From Adlercreutzia equolifaciens DSM 19450 (GTDB lineage: Bacteria > Actinomycetota > Coriobacteriia > Coriobacteriales > Eggerthellaceae): a stretch of DNA of 64,000 nt. Positions 49,401-61,400 of the stretch are shown here, in pieces. Location of the stretch: NCBI RefSeq assembly GCF_000478885.1, contig NC_022567.1, positions 124,001 to 188,000 of the forward strand, in the 5' to 3' direction. Numbering within the stretch: the stretch's first letter is position 1; each line of letters begins with the position of its first letter. A program made the translations under genes and the position numbers. Below the pieces are notes generated by a model, which saw only the letters and a program-made list of their open reading frames with translations, was not told the DNA's origin and made no database searches.

Positions 49401-52400
49401 GCTGGCTTACCTTCGACGAGGACGGCAACGTCGTGGCCGACGGCACCGAGGGCGCCACCAAGAAGCGCGTGGTGTTCGGCTACCGCGTCCGCGTGACCGA
49501 CGCCGACTGGTGGAACCGTTACTGGGGCACCGCAAAGTACCTGCAGGGCGATCACTACACGCCAACGGCCGAGGACTACCGAGCCGATTCCGACCTCATC
49601 CACCGCGACGGCTACCTCATGGCCGCCGGTGCCGAGGGCGACGAGACGGGCACCTTCGACGAGTACACGGTGCTGCTGAATGTGGTTGCTGGCGACAGTC
49701 CGTCGTGGAACCTGCGCCGTGCCCTGAACCCGAACAACCAGAACCAGAACACCCAGGATCGCTACGGCGCCAACAGCCGCTACGACAACCTGAACGAAAC
49801 GAAGATCGAGACGATCTACACCACCAACGGCGTGGCCGAGGTGAACGCCGACGCTGCCGCCATGGGCGTCGTTGAAGGCGCCGAAGGCGATGCGGCTCTC
49901 GTGGACTATCATCCGGTGCTCACTTACGACTTGGCTCGCGGCGCCGATCGCGCCGGCAATGACGCCGGTCTGCGCGAGCCTGCTCAGCAGCAGATCGCCG
50001 GTCGCGTGTTCCACGACGTGGACTACGATGGCCTCTACGATAGGGGCGTGGCCGACGATCCGGCGACGGCGGACGTCGACGAGACGGTCGAGCCCGAGCC
50101 CGGTTACGCCGGCAAGAAGGTCATCCTGAAGCAGTGGTACTTCAAGGATGGCGCGTGGATCCAGAACACGAACTTCGGCAACGACGGCTACACCGTGGCC
50201 GGCGAATCGGTCGCGTACGAGACCGACGAGGCCACTGGCGACACCACGGGCGCTGTGGATGTTGACGCCACGCGCGCCAACGATGCTGCCTACGCCGACG
50301 GCCTGACCACGATCATCCCGAACGCTACCTACGACGCCGAGGCGGGTGGCCTCTTCCTGCTCACCGATGCCGACGACGACACCGATCCGACCGCCATCAA
50401 GGTGGCGGGCGAGTACCTGTTCGACCGTCTGCCGGCCCGCTACGTGGAAGCTCGCCGCGCTGGCACGGAGGCCGTGCCGGGCGTGGAGGCCGACCCCGAG
50501 GCCGGTATCGAGGGCGTGCCGGGCATTCCGGCCACGCCGAGCACCTTGGGAGCGCCCGCCGAAGAGTACCTGGCCGGCTACACCCTCGAGGTGCTGGGCG
50601 GTGCGGTTGATATCGACAACCGCGAGGCCATTCCCGGTCTGCCGGCCACCTTGCTCCAGCAGGGCACCCTGGCCACTGACGGCGACAACTCCAAGGCCAT
50701 AAGCGCGCTTGCCGCTTCTGGGTCCGATGCGCAGAACTTCGCCGATTACACCGACGGCAACTATCCGGTGCGCTGGAACGAACTCACGGTGCAGAACTAC
50801 GGTGCTGGCGACGCGACGACGAAGGCCACGCTCGACGGCAAGATCATTCTGGCCGCCGTGGCTGAGAAGCAGGAAGTAGCCGGTACGCGCAACGCCGCTG
50901 CCGGTACCCGCGTGGCCGCTGGCAGCGATGCCGCCACGGGCACGCAGCCCCAGTACTATGTGAACGAGACCCGCGGCACGGAGGATACCGCTGCGGCTGG
51001 TTCGAAGTTCACGGCCGCCCTCGACGTCGACGGCGCTCAGAACGTCGTGTTCGACTGGTCGCGCGGCCGGTCGGAGACGCGCATGAACGCGGGCTTCGGC
51101 GAGTACGGCTTCACGACCATTTCCGGCAAGATCTGGCAAGATCAGAACTTCGACGGCATCCTGAACCCGGGCGAGACCATCGTGCCTTCCGGCACGCTGC
51201 ACATCACCCAGTGGTTCTGGGTGACCGATACCGAGCTCATCGCCGCCTTCAAGAACGATGACGAGCACTTCGAGGTGCGCGACACCGAGAACATCCTGCG
51301 CCGCCAGGCCCCGGGTGACGCGCCGCTTCAGACCGAGGCGGGCGCCTGGGTGTCCGTGAAAAAGGCTGGCGAGAAGGACGCGGCATCCACCTTCGTCCGT
51401 TCCGCTGCCACGACCGATCCGACCACGGGCGTCTACCGCTTCGATCAGCTGCCCAGCTTCGTCTACGTGCAGAAGGTGACCAAGGAAGCCGCCGAGGGCG
51501 AGGAGCCCGTCGTGAGCTACCGCATCCTGCAGCCCAACGACACCGATATCACCGGTGCCAATGAGGCGAACGCCGTCGTGCTCGATGAACTGTTCATGAC
51601 CGGCTATCGCCTCACGCTGGATGAGGTGAATCCCGTCTACGGCCTCACCTCCACCCATGTGGGCGTGAACGTGGGCGACAAGACCCGCGACAGCGACCTG
51701 GCCACCATCACCGTGGGCGGCGTCGGCGAGCGCGGCGACAACGACGCGCTGCGCCCCGGCGCTCCGGACGACCGCACCATCCAGGTGGTGGAGGAGTTCT
51801 TCGACAGCTCGTTCGAGGCCGAATCGACCAACGACGCTTACGAGAACAACGCCCAGAACGCCTACGACAACGACGATCGGGCTCAGAAGGTCGAGGATGC
51901 CACGGTGTCCGGCGGCAGCCTGTGGCGCACCGACGGCTACGTGATCGTGGCCGCTCGCGGCACCGCCCACAACACCGCGACCTCTGGCGAGGGCGATGCG
52001 GCTGTGAGCACCGACTACTACAGCTATCAGTACGAGGACATCTACAACGGCGTCCGCTACGACGTGCCGCGCCCGCTGTTCGCCCAGTCCGGCGGCCAGG
52101 TGGGCCTCGTGAAGATCCCGCGCACGAGCCTCACGGGCCGGGTGTGGGACGACACCGGTATCAAGGTGAAGGTGGCCGACGCCTCCGGCAAGCAGCCGGG
52201 CGAGGCGGGCTACGTCGATACCTACGCTTACAACTACGCCACCGGCTACAACGGCGTTCAGGACAAGGGCGAGGCCGGCCTGGCGGACCAGACCGTCTAC
52301 CTCACCCAGTGGTACTGGGTGCCCGCCGCTGCCTGGGTCGATTTCGCGAAGACCTACCCGGCTGCGGCTGCCACGGTGGACGCGAACGTCAAGAAGGTCG

Positions 52401-55400
52401 AGACCGAGATCGACGGCGTGGTATCCGAGGTTTGGAACACCGATGCCGTGGTGGCGCCCGCCGAGGGCTACTGGGTGCGCAACACTGCCTTCGGCGCCGA
52501 CACCTATACCTCCAACAAGTACAGCCGCGGCGCCGACGAGGCGGTGGCGCCCATCATCTACGACGGCAATGCCACCGCCGTCACGCCGCTTGCGGCCGTC
52601 GACGGTGTGGACGGCGCCCTGGCCGTCACGACCAACGCCGAGGGCCAGTGGCTCGTGGAGAACTTGCCCACGGTCTACGTGACCGACGACGATAAGTACT
52701 TCCTGGCGGCCTACCGCGCCGAGCTGGCCGATCTGTACCGCGAAGTGGCCGGCAACACCGTGGACGGCACCACCAACCAGTGGATGCTCACTCGCTACCA
52801 CCACAACGAGAGTGCCGAGGAGGGCGCGGCCCAGCTCACCGCCGAGATCGCCGAGATCAACGGCTCCGAGTCGGTGGTGAACGACTCCGACGTGGCCAGC
52901 GAGCTTCTGCGCGGCGTGGCCGGCGGCATGGTCATCGCCGGTCGCGTGGAAGGCGCATCCGGCGCGGCCAAGGTCGATGCGGCGGCCACCACGGGCGTCG
53001 CCTCCGATGGCGCGGCGCTCGACGACGCGGACACGGTGCGCACGACTCGCGCCAACGATGGCCAGATCATCCTGGCCCAGGTGGCGGCCGATCGCGGCAA
53101 CGTGACGGGCGACACCTATACCTATACCGACCGCAACGCGTTCGTGACCCTGCCCGACGGCGCGGGCATGGGTACTGGCGAGCAGACCTACGACTGGATT
53201 CTCGATCCCGAAACCGACGAGGAGGGCAACGTGGTGCCCGTCGAGGCCGGTGACGTGGGCGAGGTGCGCGCGCCGCTCCAGACGATTTCCGGTGTGGTTT
53301 GGGCCGACGAGGACAATAACGGTGTCCGCGACGAGAACTCGACCGCCTCGGCGCTGAAGGACATCTCCATCGCGCTCGAGCGCTATGCACTTGTGGCCAC
53401 GCGCGACAACGACGGCGTCTGGGCCACCTCCGGCACCTGGAAGCGCGACCTCACCTGGGCCGACCAGAACGCCTGGGATGACTACGACGCCAACCCGACG
53501 GCCGGGCTCACCGGCACGGGCGACGGCACCTCTCGTGTGACGACCACGGAGGCCGGCGGCTCCTTCGCCTTCGGCAACCTGCCGAGCCACCGCTTCGTGG
53601 CCGGCACCGCCGACGACCCGACGACTACCGAGGTCGATGAGGCGACGGCGGATACGCTGGTGCTCTACGGCTATCGCGCTCGCGTCATCGATCGCTCGTT
53701 CCGGGATCGCAGCCTGGGCGTGACGCGCTACCAGCAGGGCATGAACGCTACGGTGGATTCCGACCTCATCTACGAGGACGGCTACCTGATGGCGCCCGGC
53801 GAGTACGCGGTGCTGCTGAACGTGGTCACCGAGGAGTCGCCGGCAGGCAACCACTTGGTGGCCCCGGCCTCGCGCAACGCCGGCCAGAACAGCGTCGACC
53901 GCTACGCCGAGGACGCTGCGAAGGCGACGACGTCCACGGACGAGTCCGTCCTGTGGACAGCCGCCCAGGCGCCTGTGGCGGTGACCGACCGCTTCGGCCG
54001 CGCCATCGCCGGCCCGCTGTACGACAAGGCGGCCAACTACGAGGGCGATGCTGCCGATGCCCATCGCGGCTACAAGATCAGCACGGCCACCAAGCTTGGC
54101 GATACGGCGGCGCTGCTCACCTACGATCTGGGTCTGGGCGCCAACCGCTCCGGCAACGACGCCGGCATGCGCGAGCCGGCCGTAAGCGAGCTCTCGGGCC
54201 TGGTGTTCAACGACGCCAACTACAACGGCTTGTACGACGAGGCCGTGGCGGACGATCCGGAGACGACGGACGTCAACGAGACGGCCGCCGCCGAGCCGGT
54301 GTTCACGGGCAAGCGCGTCATCCTGAAGCAGTGGTACTATGTGCCGGCCACGCCGGCGGTGGGCACCGAGGGCGGCGAGGGCTATGTGGCCGCCACCGAG
54401 GGTCATTGGGTCCAGAACACCGACTTCGGCAACGACTACTGCACGCTGGCCGCCAAAGGTGCCACCGTGGCCGTCTCCCACAGCAGCCGCCAGTTCCGCA
54501 TGGAGAACACCACCTACGACGCCACGGCGGGCGGCGTGTGGGTGCGCACCTCCGACGGCACCCAGAAGGTGACCGACCCGGATGACGCTACCAAGACCTT
54601 GACGGTTGAGGCGGGCCGCTACCTGTTCAACAACCTGCCGAGCCGCTACGTGAAGCTGAGCGAGAACGCGGGCGAGGCCGCCACGGAATACTTGGCCGGC
54701 TACACCATCGAGATCGAGGGCAACGCGAAGGATGCCACGTCCATGCACGGCCTGCCGGCCACGCGCAAGCAGGTGGCGACCCTGAACGTGCAGGACGGCT
54801 TTGCCAAGGAGGCCTTCTCCTATGACGTGGCCACCGATCCGGCGAACTCCAACGTCTTCAGCGCCAAGCAGAACGCCGATGGCACCTACGGCGCGGGCAA
54901 CTACCCGGTGCGCTGGAACGAGGATACCTGCCAGGTGGCCATCGACGCCGCCGGTGCCACGGTACCCGCGGGCGACGCCACCTACACCAAGGCCACGCTG
55001 GACGGCAAGATCATCCTGGCCGCTAAGGCCGACGTGAACGAGCCTGCTTCCGCGGGCGATGCCCAGACGGCCTTCGGCGCCACCAACGGCGCCTACCTGC
55101 GCGAGGAGACCCGCGGAACCGGCGATGCCGCCGTAACGGTGCGCTTCGATTTGTCCGAGGGTCTTACCGACCGCCGTCTGAACGCCGGCTTCGGCCCGTT
55201 CGGCTACACCACCGTCTCCGGCACCCTGTGGGAGGACGCCAACTTCGACGGCATCAAGAACGCCGGCGAGCAGGGCCTCGCGGGCAAGTCGCTGACGATC
55301 ACCCAGTGGTACCTCGATGACGAGGGCACCTGGCAGCGCGTGACCGACTTCAACGGTTCGGGCAGCGCCACCACGGTGACCGACGACGGCACCGGTGGCC

Positions 55401-58400
55401 TGGCAGCTGGCGAGTACTCCTTCGCCCACCTGCCGAGCTTCGTGTACGTGGAGGGTGACAAGGTGTACCAGCCCGGCACCCGTCCGGCCAACAGCACCGA
55501 CGAGAACGATCTGGCGGTCACGGGCGACAAACTGTATATGACGAGCTATCGCCTCGCGCTGTCCGAGGTGGCGCCGAGCTTCAGCCTCACGAAGGCCCAT
55601 GTGGGCATCAATGTGGAAACCGACGAGTTCACCGTCGATGACAACGGGGTGGTCACCAACCGCGATACCGAAAGCACGTCGGCCACCCGTCCCGGCACCG
55701 GCGCGACCGAGACCCAGGGTCGCGAGGATAGCGACTCCGATGCCATCCGCACGGGCGAGGGCGGGAACACCATCGAGCTTCGCGAGGAGTTCTTCGACGG
55801 TGTTCAGAGCGCGTGGCGCACCGACGGCTACGTGCTGGTGAGCGATCACGCCGATACGGCCGACGGCCATCAGTACAAGCGCAACTACGGCGCCGAGGCC
55901 ACCGGCACCGTCGCCTACGACGTGCCCGACCCGATGGGCGCCCAGCGCGGCGGCGACGCGGGCCTCGTGTCCGTGCCGCGGGCGGCCATCACCGGCAAGC
56001 TGTGGAACGACAGCTTCAAGGGCTCCGATTCCGCCGATAGCTACAACGGCATCCAGGACGAGGGCGAGCCCGGTCTGGCCAACGAGGTCGTCTTCGTTAC
56101 CCAGTGGTACTACGACGCGACCCGCACCAATCCGGACGATGGCGGCAGCCACTGGTTCCAGAACACGCAGTTCGGTCTGGATCGCTACACCTCCAACCGC
56201 GACGGCGCCTACATCTTCAGCGGCACTACCTACGGCCAGGGCACGACGGTGGGCGATGCGGACGCGCCGCTTCTGCCCATCGTCTACAACGGCAACGACA
56301 TGACGCCGCTTAAGTACGTGTACGCCAGCGCCGGCAAGCGCGTCGACGCCAAGGGCAACCTATATGAGCTCGGCACCAACGCCGACGGCACGGTCATCGC
56401 CGAGGGCAACCTGGTGGAAGGCGTCCTCGCCACCACCACCGGCGATGTGCGCAAGATAACGGTGAACAACGAGGACGGCTCCACCTCCGAGCAGGAGCTT
56501 GACGACCAGCTCGGCCTGTACCACTTCGCCAACCTGCCCACGGCCTACGTGAGCGAGAACGACGAGTACTACCTGGCTGCCTACCGCATCGAGGTGGCCG
56601 ATGTCGAGCACACCGTCAACAACGACGGTACCGACAACCAGTGGCTGCTCACACGCTACCATACCGAGAAAGATGCGACGGGCGCTGCCCTCAACCGCAC
56701 GCTTGATTCCGATGCGCTCGATGTGACGGATGCGGGCGTGGCCGGCGGCATCAAGCTGACGGGTAGCTACGAGGAGAACGGCCAGAAGACGCGCACCAAC
56801 GATGGTCAGGTCATTCTGGCGGGCACTCGTCCGACGAGCGCCCTGGCGAGCGTCGGCATCACGTCGGCGACTAAGCCGGTCGTGGTGCTCGAGGGCGCCG
56901 ACAGCTTCGATACCGAAAGCCAGGTGGCCTACGACTGGACGCGTGTCGCCGATGTGCGCGCCGACGGTTCGGTTGTGGCCGACCCCGCGGGCACGGTCGC
57001 CGTGCGTGGCGGAGATATGGGCGAGGTGCAGGCTCCGGTCCAGACGATCACCGGGCGTTTGTGGTTCGATGACGACAACGATGGTCTCCTGACCGAGGAT
57101 GCCGCTGGACGCGACGGCGAGCCCGGCGCGGGCGACGACACCATGGCCGCCGGCATGCAGGTCACCCTCGAGCGCTACTACGCCATCGTGGGCACCGACG
57201 AGAACGGCGACTACACGTGGAAGCGCGACGATAAGGCCACCGATGGTCTTGCGGGCAAGTCCGCATGGGCCACCACCGATCAGTGGGCCGCCTACGACAA
57301 GGATCCCGTGTCTGTCATCGACGGTGAGGCCACCGATATGAGCGATGCCAACACCGATGCGGTCAAGCGCGTGGTAGTCACCGACGAGAACGGCACCTTC
57401 ACTTTCCCGAATCTGAAGACGCAGGAATGGGTGAACCTCACTCACACGGTGGGTGAGGGCGACGATGCCCATGAGGTGACCGAAGAGGTTCAGGTCATCT
57501 ACGCCTACAAGGTGCGCGTCACCGACCAGCGCTGGTGGGATCGCTACTTTGGCACCGCCAAGCTCACGGTGGCCGGCCTCGATGGCTACGCCAACGATTC
57601 CGATCTCGTTTACGAGAACGGCTACCTCATGGGCGCCGACGAGTACGACGTGCTGCTGCAACGGGCCGACGAGAAGTCGCCGGTTTCCAACCGTCGCTGG
57701 GCCGCCAACTCCAAAAACCCGAACAACGGCGAGGATGAGGCCGCGACGGCTTCCGACGTGACGAGCGCCACGCGCCGCTACGACATGGCCTGGGGCACGA
57801 GCCGTCTGCACAACGACGGCGGCCTGCGCATGCCGCTTACCCAGTCCATCGCCGGCCTTCTGTGGCGCGACGCCGACGACGCGTTCAACGCCACGGCGAC
57901 AACCGACTACAACGGCCTGCGCGATGAGGGCGAGCCCGGCCTTGCCGGCAAGCGCGTCATCCTTAAGCAGTGGTACTGGGCGCCTGTCGACAACAACGGC
58001 AACTACGACGCCACCGGCACCACCTATCAGTGGATCCAGAACACGAACTTCGGCAACGACGGCTATACCGTGGCCGCCGAGTCGGTCGCGTACGAGACCG
58101 ACGAGGCCACCGGTGACACCACGGGCGTTGTGGATGTTGACGCCACGCGCGCCAACGACGCCGTCTACGCCGACGGCCTGACCACGATCATCCCGAACGC
58201 TACCTACGACGCGCACGAGGGCGGCGTCTGGGTGCTCACCGACGACGGCGTTGTCATCACCGAGAACGAGGACGGCACGACCACGGAGAGCGTCGATGCC
58301 GAGAAGGTCGGCCGTTACCTGTTCGATGCGCTGCCCACCCGTTACGTCGCCGATCGTGTTAAGGACGCCGATGGCAACTGGGCCATCGCTCACGAGTACC

Positions 58401-61400
58401 TGGCCGGCTACACGGTGGAAGTGCTCGGCAATGTGAAGAACGCTGACTCGGTCACCGCCGATCAGGCCTCTCAGGCCGTGACCGGCCTACCGGCCACGCT
58501 CAAGCAGAAGCGCCCGACGGCCGATACCCGCAACGACGATGTGCTGAATTCCGAGGCCCTTTCGGTGACCGCTTCGGCCACCACCAAGGCCGATGGCGCA
58601 ACGGCCAACGGCAACTACGCGCTGGTGTGGGACGAGGCCACCGAGCAGGCGTCCTATGGCGTTGCCGCCGAGGGTGCCGCGGTGCCGTTCACCAAGCACA
58701 CCCTGGACGGACGCATCGTGCTCGCCGGCGTGGCCGAGACCGGCGATGCCCCCAGCCCGGCCCAGTACACCGTGGCGGCCACGACGTCGGCCAACGCGGC
58801 GACGCCGAATGCGAACGTGACCTTCGATTGGAACCTCGGCCGCAACGAGGAGAACCTCGACGGTGGCTTCGGCGCCTTCGAGTTGGGCCACGTGACCGGC
58901 TTCGTCTTCCAAGATAAGAACGTGGACGGCTTCTACAACCGCGACGAGCGCGACGGCCAGAATCCGGACGTGCCTGTGGCCGGCATCCGCATGCAGATTC
59001 ACCAGTGGTTCTTCGTTCCCGATGTGAAGGATGGTGAAGGCTACAAGGAGAACCCGCTCGTTGGAGAGCTCATCGCCGCCGGTTATGCGACGGCGGACAA
59101 TCCGTCGACCCCGGCTGTGGACGAGCGCGAGATCGACCGCGCGACCGCCGGTACCGACGCCGATGGCAAGCACACGGCCGAGACCGGCGTGTGGGTGAAG
59201 AGCCGCTCGTTCAAGTACACCGATGCCGCCGCCACGGAGACAACGCCCGAGACGACGGGCGCCGTGACCGACGAGACCGGCGTTTATACCTTCGAAGAGC
59301 TGGCGCCCTACGTGAGCGTGGATACCATCGTCCGCGATGGCGCCGGCGTGGCCGACGACGCTGAGGTCGACGGCGCGGATGGCGCCGACGGTGGTGCTGC
59401 GGCCGTGCCGACGCCGGTGCTCACCGACGTGCAGCCCTACGTACCCGGCCTTACCCACGCCGCCACCAGTGCCACCGAGGCGGCCCAGGTATCCAGCGAC
59501 CGCATCTTCATGACGGGCTACCGCGTCACCATGGACGAGGTGGAGCCGGACTTCGCCGTCACGTCGCCGAGCCGCGCCATGGAGGCGAAGACCGAGGCGG
59601 CCACGGACGCCAATCCGGACACCATCGCCACCGACTCCGACGCGGTGCGCGGTGCCGGCAATATCGTGAACCTGCTGGAAGAGGTGCCCGGCGAGCACGG
59701 TGCTGTGGCAGCCGAGAAGGCCTTCGACGGCACCGACGTGCGCCGCGACGGCTATGCCATCGTCTCTGCCGAGCTCGGCGACGAGAAGCGCGCCCAGGCG
59801 ACGGGCGGTCAGTACCAGACCGGTGACGTGACCGGCCGCGACAACGGCTCTGTCGTCTTCTACAACGGCAAGTTCTACGACGTGCCCCGGGTGACCGACG
59901 CCACGGTGACCCGCATGGTGGATGTGACCAACCCCGAGACCAACCAGACCGAGACCCGCACGATCACCGTGAACGGTGCCGTGCGCGGCGGCGACGCGGG
60001 CCTGGTGGAAATCTTGAAGAGCTCCATCGCCGGTCGCGTGTGGGATGACTCGGCCAACTACGACGGCCTTCAGGCGACGACGACCAACGACGCCGGCCAG
60101 ACGGTGCTCGACGAGGCCCACGAGCCCGGCATCCCCGGCCAGGAGATGCGCATCACCCAGTGGCTCTACGTGAAGAAGAGCGGTTGGGAGAAGTTCGTCA
60201 CCTACCACAGCGATCTGGTGTCCGCCATGCTCACGGACGCCGAGCGCGCCACCTATCCCGATGCGACCGCCATGCTCGCCCACCTCGACGAGCTGTGGGC
60301 GCTGCTCGCCAACGTGGCCGCCACGGGCGAGGGCGAGGCGGCTTCGTTCGCCGATGGCCTGTGGGTGCGCAACCTGCTGTTCGGCGAGGAGCGCTACACG
60401 GCCGACACGCCGCTCGACGCCGACGGCAACCCCAAGAAGGACGCCGAGGGCAACGTGGTTCGCCGTCCCTACATGACCGGTTCCCGCTACAACGGCAATG
60501 GCGTCGTGGCCGTGGATACCGCCGCGGGCAAGCGCGGCGACGACAACGTGCTGCGGGATGCCGGCACCTACGTGTTCGACAAGCTGCCTACGGTGGCCAT
60601 CGTGCAGAACGGCGACCACGACGAGTTCTACCTCGCGGCCTACCGCGTCGAGATTCCAGCCATGAACGTGACTGAGGCCGTTGACAAGAAGACCAAGGAC
60701 AACGCGAACGGCGTCGAGGATTCTGCCGATGATGTCTGGCTGCTCACGCGCCACCGTGCCACCGTGTCGGCCAATGCCGAGAACCTCGACTCCGACGTGG
60801 CGAGCCTGGAAGGGCCCTTAGGCCCGGCCGGCGGCCATATCGTGGCCCAGCAGGATCTCACGACTCATAGCACGCGCCAGCTCAGCGGCCAGATCATCCC
60901 GTCGCTGCGGGTTGACGAGATCACGAACAAGAACACCCAGGAGGAAGTGGACGATTCCGAGAACATGTCCTCGGAGAAGGCCATCTACGACTGGATGAGC
61001 GGCTACACCGATGCCGAGGGCAACGCCATCGGCTTCCGCGGCGGAGATGTGGGCCAGGTGCGGCCGCCCTATGAGTCCATCAGCGGCCAGGTGTGGGTCG
61101 ACGACAACAACAACGGCATCCAGGATGCGGCGGAGACCGGCGCGAACCTGTCCGCCTCCGCCCAGGGCCTGAAGGTGTCCCTGGAGCGCTACTACCTCGA
61201 TGTGGACGACCCGGATGCGGCATGGACGTGGGACGATCAGTGGGCCGACGCCTATCCGGACGACTACACCGACGACGTGCAGGCGACCTCTTCGAAGATG
61301 AAGCCCGGTGTCGGCCGCTGGAGCGATGAGGCGGGCCCGTGGGTGTGCAGCGATGCCGCCTACGCCAACACGACGACCAACGCCGAGGGCATCTACGAGT

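Noticed and set aside
43625..56152. A 4,175-codon open frame on the minus strand
   Set aside because: Same cause: it is bounded by sense tca at 43625 and sense cta at 56360. The sense strand here carries clear SdrD_B motifs.
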